A stretch of DNA of 64,000 bases from assembly GCA_016293845.1 (NCBI GenBank), contig JAEDDH010000016.1, forward strand, positions 1 through 64,000. Reading direction: 5' to 3'. Below the pieces are notes generated by a model. It was not told the DNA's origin and ran no database searches. It was given only the letters and a program-made list of their open reading frames with translations. The translations under genes and the position numbers were made by a program. Of the stretch, positions 26,355-34,715 are shown piece after piece. This stretch comes from Bacteroidales bacterium. Lineage in GTDB: Bacteria > Bacteroidota > Bacteroidia > Bacteroidales > UBA3824. Position 1 is the stretch's first letter; every line of letters begins with the position of its first letter.

Positions 26355-27803
26355 CTAATGAATACCCTTCAACACACGACTCCAACGGATAGAAGCCGGG
26401 AACGACTTGTCTTTGTCGGTAGACCACCAAATAAACAACGCCTTGCCAACCACGTGATCTTCAGGAACAAAGCCCCAAAAACGCGAATCAGCAGAATTGT
26501 GACGGCTATCACCCATCATAAAATAATAGTTCATTTTAAAGGTGTAACTATCTACAATAGAGTCGTTTATATAAATTTTACCGTCAATCACTTCGAGTTT
26601 ATTCTCCTCGTATGCTTCAATAATTCGGCGGTAGAGAGGCAAGGTGATTGTGTCGAGTGCCACTGTTGCGCCTGCCTTAGGAACATACAGAGGTCCAAAG
26701 TTGTCCTCGTTCCAACGATAGTGGATGCTGTGGGGGAAAATCACATCCGAACGGAAATTTTTAGGACGGACTATTCTCTGAACACTTTGTACACACTTGA
26801 TAGCCTTTATCTTCTCAACATTCTCACTCACAAGAGGAAGGATAATAATATTCTGCGGATTAACCTGCGAAAGTTCTGGGAAAAGGGAGAACAATTCGTG
26901 CGAAAATCTGTGAGCGTTAGCCTTATCTTCCTCAGAAATGCCCATCTCGCTCAACACTTCAGGATTAATAGACGAGCCATCGGTAACTATCACATATTTA
27001 AACTGACGGTCGCCAATATCCTCTTGCGGCTTGCCATTAATATATGCTTGACCATCAATAATTTGAAGACTATCGCCTGCAATGGCAATACATCTTTTGA
27101 TATAATTTTCACGTTTATCGACAGGACGATAAATAATCTCGCCTATCACTCCCGGCACCACTCTACCGTTGCCATCAACCAAACGGTCGTTGATAACAGC
27201 CTCACGACCATTTTCTCTACAAATCTGATAGTAACTAACCGCCTGATTATTAAGGCAAACAGTATCGCCTTCGGGAAAATTGAACACCACCACGTCGTTG
27301 TTTTTAATATCGTTTAAGCCAGCAAGACGGTGATATGGCCATTTAATCCACTCTACAAACGATTTTGTATTAGTTGTAAAGGGCATTGTGTGGTGAACAA
27401 ACGGTACCGAAAGCGGTGTGTTTGGCATTTTAGGTCCATAATGGAATTTACTAACAAACAGATAATCACCAACCAAAAGCGATTTTTCCATTGACGATGT
27501 AGGAATGGTAAACGCCTCGATAAAGAAAATACGAATAATGGTGGCTACGATAACGGCAAAGATAATGGCGTCAACCCACTCAATTAATTTAGTTTGACGC
27601 TCAACTCCGCGTTTTTTCCAAAATGTCCAGTTGACTTTTTTAGTAATACAGAAATCAAATATTATTGGGAAGCCCAAAAGCATCCACCAATTTTTTATCC
27701 ATAAAAAAAACAATAAATATATAAAGGTGTATATGGCAAACTTGAGCCAAGGGTTCATTGGTTTGCGATTTGTTTTCTTGTTGGTTTTGATTTCTGTATT
27801 CAT
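26355..27803 (-). CDS. lepB: Signal peptidase I
   Basis: A 482-residue signal peptidase, longer than the usual enzyme because of insertions typical of Bacteroidota. It has two N-terminal membrane segments (about 20-52 and 75-95), nucleophile Ser104 in PTSSMEKS, general base Lys236 in NYIKRCIAIAGD, and GDSRHNSADSR near the C-terminus. It removes signal peptides from exported precursors at the outer face of the inner membrane. It lies between dapB (15 bases upstream) and the inactive paralogue (3 bases downstream), all on the same strand. Confidence 0.93.
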   Translation of the reverse strand: MNTEIKTNKKTNRKPMNPWLKFAIYTFIYLLFFLWIKNWWMLLGFPIIFDFCITKKVNWTFWKKRGVERQTKLIEWVDAIIFAVIVATIIRIFFIEAFTIPTSSMEKSLLVGDYLFVSKFHYGPKMPNTPLSVPFVHHTMPFTTNTKSFVEWIKWPYHRLAGLNDIKNNDVVVFNFPEGDTVCLNNQAVSYYQICRENGREAVINDRLVDGNGRVVPGVIGEIIYRPVDKRENYIKRCIAIAGDSLQIIDGQAYINGKPQEDIGDRQFKYVIVTDGSSINPEVLSEMGISEEDKANAHRFSHELFSLFPELSQVNPQNIIILPLVSENVEKIKAIKCVQSVQRIVRPKNFRSDVIFPHSIHYRWNEDNFGPLYVPKAGATVALDTITLPLYRRIIEAYEENKLEVIDGKIYINDSIVDSYTFKMNYYFMMGDSRHNSADSRFWGFVPEDHVVGKALFIWWSTDKDKSFPASIRWSRVLKGIH

Positions 27804-27818
27804 TTCTAAGTCAAATAT

Positions 27819-28541
27819 TTAAAATTGCATTAAATCGTCCATAGTGTAGTATCCCGACGGTTTGCCTACCAAAAATTCGGCGGCGAGCACAGCACCAAGA
27901 GCCAATCCGTTGCGATTGTGCGAAACGTGGGTGATGGTAAGGTCGTCGATTTCTGAAGTATAGTTAACGGTGTGTGTACCGGGAACTTCACCCTCGCGAA
28001 CAACATCAATATAGATTTGCTTGTCGGTAGGATTGGGGGCGAGTGTCCAACTATCTTTGCGGTCAACGTTTTCGATAATGCCTTCGGCAATGGTGATGGC
28101 TGTTCCGCTGGGCTTGTCGAGTTTGTGTATGTGGTGGATTTCCTGCATATTAACATCATAGTTGGTGTAATGGTTCATCAGTTTTGCAAGAAACTTGTTT
28201 ACACGGAAAAATATGTTTACACCGATAGCGTAGTTGGATGAATAAAAGAGAGTTTTGCCCTCTTCTTTGCATCTACGCTGAACCTCGGGCATTTTTTCGA
28301 GCCAACCTGTAGTGCCCGAAACCACGGGTACACCTGCATTGAAGCATTTGGTTATATTGTCGAAAGCAGCGTCGGGACGAGTAAACTCGATAGCGACATC
28401 GGCTTTCTGAAGATTTTCTGCTGTAAAGTCTTGAGGATTGATAAGTGCGTCGAGGATAAGAACTACCTCGTTGCCACGCTGTTTGGCTATCTGCTCGATA
28501 ACGTGTCCCATCTTGCCGTAGCCTATAATTGCAATTTTCAT
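27819..28541 (-). CDS. dapB: 4-hydroxy-tetrahydrodipicolinate reductase
   Basis: A 240-residue NAD(P)H-dependent enzyme of the diaminopimelate/lysine pathway. It reduces 4-hydroxy-tetrahydrodipicolinate to tetrahydrodipicolinate. The Rossmann motif is GYGKMG (residues 7-12). SGTTGW (near 95), the catalytic HHIHKLDKPSGTA (His-His then Lys, near 145-157) and the C-terminal domain are intact. It is slightly shorter than the E. coli enzyme, as is common in Bacteroidota. It is first in a run with lepB and its paralogue, downstream of the rplT terminator. Confidence 0.95.
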   Translation of the reverse strand: MKIAIIGYGKMGHVIEQIAKQRGNEVVLILDALINPQDFTAENLQKADVAIEFTRPDAAFDNITKCFNAGVPVVSGTTGWLEKMPEVQRRCKEEGKTLFYSSNYAIGVNIFFRVNKFLAKLMNHYTNYDVNMQEIHHIHKLDKPSGTAITIAEGIIENVDRKDSWTLAPNPTDKQIYIDVVREGEVPGTHTVNYTSEIDDLTITHVSHNRNGLALGAVLAAEFLVGKPSGYYTMDDLMQF

Positions 28542-28569
28542 AATAGTGTGTAAGTAAGCGATTTATAAA

Positions 28570-28606
28570 AACGCAAAACGGAACAATGCAATATCGCTAT
28601 TGTTCC
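28570..28606 (-). terminator. Terminator after rplT
   Basis: On the minus strand GGAACAAT and ATTGTTCC form an 8-bp stem (loop 11), followed by GTTTTGCGTTTTT. It separates the translation operon from dapB. Confidence 0.7.
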
Positions 28607-28690
28607 ATTCTGCAAATAATATCTTAAAAAAACGTGCGTCAAATACTTGGTTATTAAAATATTAAAAAACTAAAAAATATTAAATATCAA

Positions 28691-29035
28691 CTATTTAACA
28701 GAATCAACAACAGCCTTGAAAGCGTTAGCGTTGTTCATAGCCAAATCGGCGAGAACTTTGCGGTTGAGTTTGATATCTTTCTTAGCCATCTTACCGATAA
28801 ATTCTGAGTAAGACATGTTGTATCCTCTTACTGCTGCGTTGATACGGGCGATCCACAGAGCACGGAAGTTGCGTTTTTTCTTTTTGCGGTTTACGTAAGC
28901 GTGCAAGAGACCTTTTTCGTAGGTGTTCTTAGCAACTGTCCAAACGTTTGAACGTGCACCGAAATAACCGCGTGTAAGTTTGAGGATTTTTTTCCTCCGG
29001 TTGCGCGAAGCAACCACATTGACTGATCTTGGCAT
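28691..29035 (-). CDS. rplT: 50S ribosomal protein L20
   Basis: A 114-residue very basic protein. It binds 23S rRNA early in large-subunit assembly. The sequence begins MPRSVNVVASRNRRKKIL and keeps the L20 core GYFGARSNVWTVAKNTYEK and RDIRALWIARINAAVR-type helix (here RNFRALWIARINAAVRGYN). Length is normal. It is the last gene of the thrS-infC-rpmI-rplT cluster, 138 bases after rpmI. Confidence 0.97.
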   Translation of the reverse strand: MPRSVNVVASRNRRKKILKLTRGYFGARSNVWTVAKNTYEKGLLHAYVNRKKKKRNFRALWIARINAAVRGYNMSYSEFIGKMAKKDIKLNRKVLADLAMNNANAFKAVVDSVK

Positions 29036-29154
29036 AATTTAAAACTTGTTTTTTTGGACAGGGGCGACAGTTGTGTTTTATTTTTAACGTTCTGCTCTTG
29101 GCGGCCCACAGTCCGGGTTAAACTTAAAATTAATTTTGATTAATTAATAAAACC

Positions 29155-29168
29155 GGAGTTTGCACTCC
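29155..29168 (-). terminator. Short hairpin after rpmI, possible partial terminator or attenuator
   Basis: On the minus strand GGAGT-GCAA-ACTCC is followed by GGTTTTATTAATT just 5 bases after the rpmI stop. The stem is short, so read-through to rplT is expected. The 138-base rpmI-rplT spacer is long for this cluster. Confidence 0.4.
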
Positions 29169-29173
29169 ATAAA

Positions 29174-29371
29174 TTACTTCATTGCAAGAAGTTCTTTTAC
29201 TGCATTCATATTTGCGCCATCTACCAAAGTAGACTTAACGAGATTGTGTTTTCTCTTGGTCGATTTTTTGGTGAGAATGTGGCTATGGAAGGCGTGTTTT
29301 CTCTTGATCTTTCCCGTTGCAGTAAGTTTGAACCGCTTTTTAGCGGCACTGTTGGTTTTTACTTTAGGCAT
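29174..29371 (-). CDS. rpmI: 50S ribosomal protein L35
   Basis: A 65-residue basic protein with the L35 signature PKVKTNSAAKKRFKLTATGK and the KKSTKRKHNL core. It is part of the large ribosomal subunit. It lies 41 bases after infC and is followed by a short hairpin. Confidence 0.97.
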   Translation of the reverse strand: MPKVKTNSAAKKRFKLTATGKIKRKHAFHSHILTKKSTKRKHNLVKSTLVDGANMNAVKELLAMK

Positions 29372-29412
29372 TTTCTTATACTTTTATAAAGTGTTTAACG
29401 CACGTGTATTCA

Positions 29413-29946
29413 TTATTTCTTTTTGGCAGGCGATATAAGTATCGTCATTTTTTTACCTTCGAGGAATGGCATCTGGTCTACTTTGCCGTAATCTTCAAGT
29501 TGGTCGGCAAATTTCAGAAGCATTATCTTGCCCTGCTCTTGGAACAATATCTGACGTCCTTTGAAAAATACGTATGCACGTACTTTGTCGCCATCGCTGA
29601 GGAACTTCTTGGCATGATTGAGTTTAAACTCAAAATCATGGTCGTCGGTTTGAGGTCCGAAACGAATCTCTTTAACCTGTGTTTTGGCTGTCTTGGCTTT
29701 CTGTTCTTTGAGTTTACGTTTCAATTGATACAGAAATTTCTGATAGTCAATAATCTTGCACACCGGCGGGTTGGCGTCGGGCGAGATTTCTACAAGGTCT
29801 AATCCCATATCCTCTGCCATACGCAGAGCTTCATCTCTTGTTAGAACAACGTTGTTGTCCTGTACATTTTCGCCCACTACGCGGACTGTGCGGGCTTTAA
29901 TCCGCTCGTTGATACGGTGAGCGGGTTGTTCGTTCGGTTTAGCTAT
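29413..29946 (-). CDS. infC: Translation initiation factor IF-3 (apparent AUA start)
   Basis: 177 residues when read from an ATA codon at 29944-29946. IF-3 keeps ribosomal subunits apart and proofreads initiation. The frame from that codon reads IAKPNEQPAHRINERI, matching the conserved IF-3 N-terminus (R-I-N-x-x-I). The C-terminal domain (KEIRFGPQTDDHDFEFKLNHA) is typical. No ATG, GTG or TTG lies upstream before an in-frame stop. The first in-frame GTG, at 29875-29877, would delete the conserved beginning of the N-terminal domain. A strong GGGAGGA ribosome-binding site sits 7 bases before the ATA. Rare start codons (AUU in E. coli) allow infC autoregulation, so this is biologically sensible. 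Confidence 0.92.
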   Translation of the reverse strand: MAKPNEQPAHRINERIKARTVRVVGENVQDNNVVLTRDEALRMAEDMGLDLVEISPDANPPVCKIIDYQKFLYQLKRKLKEQKAKTAKTQVKEIRFGPQTDDHDFEFKLNHAKKFLSDGDKVRAYVFFKGRQILFQEQGKIMLLKFADQLEDYGKVDQMPFLEGKKMTILISPAKKK

Positions 29947-29953
29947 GGCTTTG

Positions 29954-29960
29954 TCCTCCC
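29954..29960 (-). promoter_or_regulatory. Strong Shine-Dalgarno site fixing the infC AUA start
   Basis: GGGAGGA on the minus strand lies 7 bases before the ATA at 29946. Strong Shine-Dalgarno sites are uncommon in Bacteroidota genes, so its presence here supports use of the non-standard start. Confidence 0.75.
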
Positions 29961-29999
29961 AAAATTAAGTTAATATTTTTGTTGTCTGTTTGTTTTTTA

Positions 30000-31946
30000 T
30001 TACTCTTCCGGATTTAACTCCTTATTAATTTCGTTCTGAATGTAGGCTTCAAACTCTTCGATGGTCATTGCACCGAGGTCTTGTTTGCCTTGTTTGCGTA
30101 CCGAAACTTTGCCTTCGGCTACTTCTTTTTCGCCAACAATCAACATATACGGAATATGTTTGGTTTCGTTGTCGCGAATTTTGCGTCCAATTTTTTCGTT
30201 GCGGTCGTCAACCTCTGTGCGAAGGTCGGCATCGTTGAATTTTTCCGACAATTGGTAAGCGTAATCGTTATACTTTTCGCTGATTGGCAATATCTGTGCT
30301 TGTACGGGTGTGAGCCACAAGGGGAATTTGCCTTCGGTATTTTCGATAAGCACAGCCACAAAGCGTTCCAACGAACCAAAAGGCGCACGGTGAATCATTA
30401 CAGGACGGTGTTTCTTATCGTCGTTGCCAATGTATTCAAGTTCAAAACGTTCGGGCAAATTGTAGTCTACTTGAATTGTACCCAACTGCCATTTGCGACC
30501 GAGAGCGTCTTTTACCATAAAGTCGAGTTTAGGTCCGTAGAATGCAGCCTCGCCGGTTTCCACTGTGGTGGGCAGACCCTTTTCTTTGGCAGCCTCGATA
30601 ATGCCTTGCTCGGCCATCTGCCAATGTTCTTCGCTACCGATGTATTTCTCCTTGTTGTTGGGGTCACGGAGCGAAACTTGTGCAGTGTAATCTTTAAAGT
30701 GCAGTATCTTAAAGATATAGAGAATAATATCAATAACTTTGCAAAATTCTTCCTTAATTTGGTCGGGACGGCAGAAAAGGTGAGCATCGTCTTGTGTAAA
30801 CGAGCGCACACGTGTAAGTCCGTGCAACTCACCACTTTGCTCGTAGCGGTAAACTGTACCAAATTCTGCAATACGCAAAGGCAAATCTTTATAACTACGC
30901 GGTTTAAGAGCGTAGATTTCGCAGTGGTGAGGACAGTTCATAGGTTTGAGCAAGAATTCCTCGTTTTCGCTCGGAGTGTGAATAGGCTGGAACGAATCCT
31001 TGCCATATTTAGCATAGTGTCCCGAAGTTACATAAAGTTCTTTTTGACCAATATGGGGAGTGATAACTTGCTGATAGCCATATTTTTTCTGAATCTTAGC
31101 AAGGAAACGTGTAAGAGTTTCGCGCAAAACTGTGCCTTTTGGGAGCCACAAGGGAAGACCCTGACCTACCTTGGCAGAGAATGCGAAAAGTTCCATATCC
31201 TTGCCAATTTTGCGGTGGTCGCGTTTCTTAGCCTCTTCCAATAGAACGAGGTATTCTTCCAACATTTTCTGTTTGGGGAATGCCACGCCGTAAACGCGGG
31301 TTAGCATCTTGTTGTTTTCGTTGCCACGCCAATAAGCACCGGCTATGCTTGTGATTTTTACCGCCTTAATATATCCGGTTGAAGGCAAATGAGGTCCACG
31401 GCAGAGGTCGGTGTAGCAACCTTGTGTGTATTCGGTGATTTTGCCGTCTTCGAGTTCGGAAATAAGTTCGGTTTTGTAGTTATCTTTCTTGTCAGCAAAA
31501 AATTTGAGAGCGTCGCTCTTGCTAATTTCTTTACGTTCAAAAGGTTTGTTTTCGCGTGCTATCTCCATCATAGTTTTTTCGATAGCAGCGAAATCTTCGT
31601 CGGTAATCACCTTGCCGTCAGGGAGTTCCACATCGTAGTAGAAACCGTTTTCGAGGGCGGGACCAATACCGAATTTTGTGCCAGGGTAGAGACGTTCCAA
31701 AGCCTCTGCCATAACGTGTGCTGCCGAATGACGGAATGTGTGGCGACCTTCCTCATCGTCCCATTTGTGGAAAACGAGTGTGCCGTCTTGTGTAATAGGA
31801 CGTGTAGCGTCCCACGGCTGACCATTGAAAGTAGCCGATAAAACCTCTTTTGCCAGGCTGTTGCTCAGCGCTTTGGCTATGTCGAGCGGAGTGGAATTAT
31901 CCGCAAATTCTTTTACCGAGTTGTCCGGAAATGTTATTTTAACCAT
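30000..31946 (-). CDS. thrS: Threonyl-tRNA synthetase
   Basis: A 648-residue class II aminoacyl-tRNA synthetase charging tRNA-Thr. It has an N-terminal TGS domain (VKITFPDNSVKEF), an editing domain with HSAAHVMAEA and a C-x-D-L-C-R-G-P-H motif (YTDLCRGPH), then the catalytic core with the zinc-site MNCPHHC and the motif 2 region RYEQSGELHGLTRVR, and an anticodon-binding domain. ATG at 31946 is chosen because a TAATTTTG promoter at 31977-31984 would place the RNA start downstream of the alternative ATG at 31979. It heads the thrS-infC-rpmI-rplT cluster, with 53 bases to infC. Confidence 0.96.
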   Translation of the reverse strand: MVKITFPDNSVKEFADNSTPLDIAKALSNSLAKEVLSATFNGQPWDATRPITQDGTLVFHKWDDEEGRHTFRHSAAHVMAEALERLYPGTKFGIGPALENGFYYDVELPDGKVITDEDFAAIEKTMMEIARENKPFERKEISKSDALKFFADKKDNYKTELISELEDGKITEYTQGCYTDLCRGPHLPSTGYIKAVKITSIAGAYWRGNENNKMLTRVYGVAFPKQKMLEEYLVLLEEAKKRDHRKIGKDMELFAFSAKVGQGLPLWLPKGTVLRETLTRFLAKIQKKYGYQQVITPHIGQKELYVTSGHYAKYGKDSFQPIHTPSENEEFLLKPMNCPHHCEIYALKPRSYKDLPLRIAEFGTVYRYEQSGELHGLTRVRSFTQDDAHLFCRPDQIKEEFCKVIDIILYIFKILHFKDYTAQVSLRDPNNKEKYIGSEEHWQMAEQGIIEAAKEKGLPTTVETGEAAFYGPKLDFMVKDALGRKWQLGTIQVDYNLPERFELEYIGNDDKKHRPVMIHRAPFGSLERFVAVLIENTEGKFPLWLTPVQAQILPISEKYNDYAYQLSEKFNDADLRTEVDDRNEKIGRKIRDNETKHIPYMLIVGEKEVAEGKVSVRKQGKQDLGAMTIEEFEAYIQNEINKELNPEE

Positions 31947-31976
31947 AATAAGTATATCACTTTTAAAATAATGCGG

Positions 31977-31984
31977 CAAAATTA
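31977..31984 (-). promoter_or_regulatory. -7 element of the thrS operon
   Basis: TAATTTTG on the minus strand matches TAnnTTTG, 30 bases before the thrS ATG at 31946. It excludes the upstream in-frame ATG at 31979. Confidence 0.5.
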
Positions 31985-31991
31985 GTAGTTT

Positions 31992-32262
31992 TTATTTTAT
32001 AATATAAAATTTTTTTTGATTTTTTTTTGGGTAAAGTGTGATTTTAGTTCTTGCGCCACGTATTTGAGCCATCACCTCATCGGGGGTTCTGCCAACACCA
32101 CTCCAACCACCAAAAAAACGGTCGATTTTTTTCTTCTGCACGTTTTATGCGTTCCTCTTCGGTTTGTGAAGCACTCTCTAAGAGCCGTTTCGATAAGTCA
32201 ATCTTCTCGTCGGGTGTTAAAAACTGTGCTGTTGCTCAAATGCTATCTACTGATATTTCCAT
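31992..32262 (-). pseudogene. Decayed antitoxin-like gene
   Basis: Read from the ATG at 32260-32262 the minus strand gives MEISVDSI, then a stop (TGA, 32236-32238). It continues ATAQFLTPDEKIDLSKRLL, ESASQTEEERIKRAEEKNRPFF. After one extra base in an A7/T7 run (32112-32118) it continues GGWSGVGRTPDEVMAQIRGAR. The L(S/T)xxEKxxLxxRLLES helix and the FGGW...TPDEVMxxIRxAR tail resemble type II antitoxins that I know from memory next to PIN-type toxins. With one nonsense codon and one frameshift it cannot make the full protein. No toxin gene is present beside it. The rest of 31985-32354 holds only the xerD promoter region. Confidence 0.55.
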
Positions 32263-32354
32263 AACTGTCTATTTTTAATGCAAATAAAAAACATTTTATT
32301 ATAAATCGAAAAAATATTTTTTAATTTTGCACTAAATTCATCTCCGCAAAAGAT

Positions 32355-33413
32355 ATGAACCAACATAACTTACATATTATCACCAACTTTTCCGAATACA
32401 TTACTTTGGAGCGGGGAATGTCGGCTAACAGCATTGAGGCGTACACAAGAGATGTGGACAAGTTGGCTTTTTATGCCGAATCCGTTCTCAAAAACCGTAA
32501 TTTTGAGGAGATTACCACCGACGAACTTGCCGCTTTCATCGAATGGATTGCTCGACTTGGAATGAAACCAAGGTCGCAAGCACGTATTCTCAGCGCAGTG
32601 AAACAACTCTACCGTTATATGCTCTTTGAGGATATGATAGAGGATACTCCCGCTGATACTATACAATGTCCAAAGATGGGTATGATGCTGCCCAACGTGC
32701 TGAGTGTGGAGGAGATAGACAGTATAGAGGCCGCCATCGACCTCAGTAGCAACGAAGGCGAACGTAACCGCGCCATTATCGAAACACTGTATAGTTGCGG
32801 TTTGCGTGTTTCGGAACTTATCAACCTGAAAACCACCGATATAAATCCCGAAGAAGGGTTTATCAAAGTTACCGGCAAGGGAAACAAGGCACGTCTCGTG
32901 CCCATCAGCCACACCGCATTAGAATACATTAATTATTATGTTGAAAAAATGCGCAACCACATTGCCATCAACAACGAGAACAAGGATTATCTTTTTCTCA
33001 ACCGTCGTGGTAGAAAACTTACACGTGTAATGATTTTTACCATTGTAAAACAACTTGTTGAGGCTGCCGGAATCGACAAAAATGTGAGTCCGCACACATT
33101 CCGCCACTCGTTTGCCACACATTTGGTAGAGGGCGGTGCCGACCTCCGTGCTGTTCAGGAGATGCTTGGACACGAATCTATCCAAACCACCGAAATATAC
33201 ACACACTTAGATAGTTCGTACCTCCGCGACGAAATTCTCACCTTCCATCCCCGTAGCGACAAACGACAACAGATACTCGATGTTACAGAAAATCTGCCCG
33301 ATGATATCATTGAACCTAACTATGATGTAATCAACGCAGAAGAGTTTGATGATGTGGAGGAGTTGATGAAGATGAAGGAGGAGATCGAGAATAACTTGCC
33401 ACATCGTGACTAA
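32355..33413 (+). CDS. xerD: Tyrosine recombinase XerD
   Basis: A 352-residue site-specific recombinase that resolves chromosome dimers at dif with XerC. It has an N-terminal SAM-like domain (1-95) and the catalytic residues Arg151 (CGLRVSE), Lys175, His247 and Arg250 (HTFRHSF), His273 (LGHES) and Tyr282 (EIYTH). A tail of about 50 residues after residue 300, acidic and ending KEEIENNLPHRD, exceeds the usual length of about 300. A TAATTTTG element lies at 32322-32329. The stop codon lies in the loop of a 10-bp inverted repeat. No phage or integron genes are nearby, so this is the housekeeping copy. Confidence 0.92.
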   Translation: MNQHNLHIITNFSEYITLERGMSANSIEAYTRDVDKLAFYAESVLKNRNFEEITTDELAAFIEWIARLGMKPRSQARILSAVKQLYRYMLFEDMIEDTPADTIQCPKMGMMLPNVLSVEEIDSIEAAIDLSSNEGERNRAIIETLYSCGLRVSELINLKTTDINPEEGFIKVTGKGNKARLVPISHTALEYINYYVEKMRNHIAINNENKDYLFLNRRGRKLTRVMIFTIVKQLVEAAGIDKNVSPHTFRHSFATHLVEGGADLRAVQEMLGHESIQTTEIYTHLDSSYLRDEILTFHPRSDKRQQILDVTENLPDDIIEPNYDVINAEEFDDVEELMKMKEEIENNLPHRD

Positions 33414-33432
33414 AATAGGGCAATGTGGCAAG
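33395..33432 (+). terminator. Inverted repeat spanning the xerD stop codon
   Basis: CTTGCCACAT (33395-33404) and ATGTGGCAAG (33423-33432) are perfect 10-bp inverted copies with an 18-base loop that holds the stop codon. There is no T run after it, so it may protect the mRNA end or end transcription inefficiently. Confidence 0.5.
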
Positions 33433-33529
33433 ATATAAAAACAAAAAATATTCTCTCAAAAAGCCTTGCCATTACAAACACTTTAATTAAATTTGCCCAT
33501 CATCATTCAACATTTCAATATCAGCAATT

Positions 33530-34708
33530 ATGACTAAAAAAGCAATCATCGCCGCAATTTTGGCATTGGGTTGCGCTACCACAAACGCCCAAGAAAAACT
33601 ATTCAACAGACCAAATGTAGAATCGCCCGTCATCAACAATGACGGCACAGTAACCTTCAACATCTTCGCGCCCAAGGCGGTAAAGGTAGAAGTTTCAGGA
33701 GATTTTGCTAATGCTCCCGCACCGCTCACCGAGGGCGAAAACGGCGTGTGGAGTTTCACCACAGGCAAACTCGAACCCGAATTGTATAGTTACACTTTCA
33801 ATATCGACGGATTCAACGACGTAAAAGACCCAGCCAACATCTACGTAAACCGCGACATCACATCTTACACCAACATTTTTATAATTTCCTCTGCCAAAGG
33901 CGACAAGGGCGACCTTTACAGGGTTAACGAAGTTCCCCACGGCAACCTTGCAAAAGTTTGGTACAATAGTCCCACGCTCAAAATGCAACGCCGTATGACC
34001 GTCTACACCCCGGCGGGTTACGACAAGGGCAAAAGTTACCCCGTAATGTATCTTCTGCACGGTGCTGGTGGTGACGAAAATGCTTGGAGCGAACTCGGAC
34101 GCGCCGCACAAATCCTCGACAACCTAATTGCGCAGGGCAAGGCAAAACCGATGATTGTAGTAATGCCAAACGGCAACACCAACTGTCAGGCGGCTCCGGG
34201 CGAATGGTCGAAGGGTATGTACCAACCGTCGTTCCGTGGTTCGGGCGACAGACCCGTGGCGTCGATGGAAGAGAGTTTTATGGATATTGTCAATTACATC
34301 GAAAGCCATTACAAAGTGGCAAAAGGTAAACAAAACCGCGCAATCTGCGGACTTTCGATGGGTGGCGGACATTCGTTTATGACATCAAAACTCTATCCGT
34401 CGACATTTGGCTACATCGGTCTTTTCTCTGCGGTAATTCACGTAAACGGCGAAGGCAACGACACTTACACTAAATTTCAGAAAGATACCAAGACCCAAAA
34501 TCAACTTGCAAATCTCTTTGCCGCCAAACCAAATCTCTACTACATCGCCATCGGCAAAACTGATTTTCTCTACGAACAAAACGCTGGTCTCCGCCACTTT
34601 CTCGACGACAAAGGTTACAAATACGAATACATCGAAACCGAAGACGGACACATTTGGCGCAATTGGAGGATATATCTGACAGATTTTGCACAGAGGGTGT
34701 TTAAATAA
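33530..34708 (+). CDS. Secreted CE1-type carbohydrate esterase with N-terminal immunoglobulin-like domain
   Basis: A 392-residue exported protein with a signal peptide ending CATTNA. Residues 30-110 form an E-set/CBM48-like domain (VTFNIFAPKAVKVEVSGDF). Residues 135-392 form an alpha/beta hydrolase of the esterase D/feruloyl esterase kind. Visible features are the oxyanion HGAGG, nucleophile Ser276 in GLSMGGG and the catalytic His in the EDGHIWRNWRIYL segment near the C-terminus. Such enzymes remove ferulate or acetate from plant xylan, matching a gut or rumen lifestyle. It is not within a polysaccharide utilisation locus: no SusC/SusD genes are near. Confidence 0.88.
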   Translation: MTKKAIIAAILALGCATTNAQEKLFNRPNVESPVINNDGTVTFNIFAPKAVKVEVSGDFANAPAPLTEGENGVWSFTTGKLEPELYSYTFNIDGFNDVKDPANIYVNRDITSYTNIFIISSAKGDKGDLYRVNEVPHGNLAKVWYNSPTLKMQRRMTVYTPAGYDKGKSYPVMYLLHGAGGDENAWSELGRAAQILDNLIAQGKAKPMIVVMPNGNTNCQAAPGEWSKGMYQPSFRGSGDRPVASMEESFMDIVNYIESHYKVAKGKQNRAICGLSMGGGHSFMTSKLYPSTFGYIGLFSAVIHVNGEGNDTYTKFQKDTKTQNQLANLFAAKPNLYYIAIGKTDFLYEQNAGLRHFLDDKGYKYEYIETEDGHIWRNWRIYLTDFAQRVFK

Positions 34709-34715
34709 ACTAATT

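Noticed and set aside
26358..27317. Open frame of 319 codons on the plus strand
   Set aside because: It is antisense to lepB, which has all catalytic residues. No independent features.
30081..31244. Long open frame of 387 codons on the plus strand
   Set aside because: It is entirely antisense to thrS, whose motifs are unmistakable. The translated sequence is Phe/Cys-rich, as expected for a shadow frame.
32355..33413. Tyrosine recombinase considered as a mobile-element integrase
   Set aside because: Length, motifs and context fit XerD. No attachment-site duplication, phage or conjugation genes are seen.
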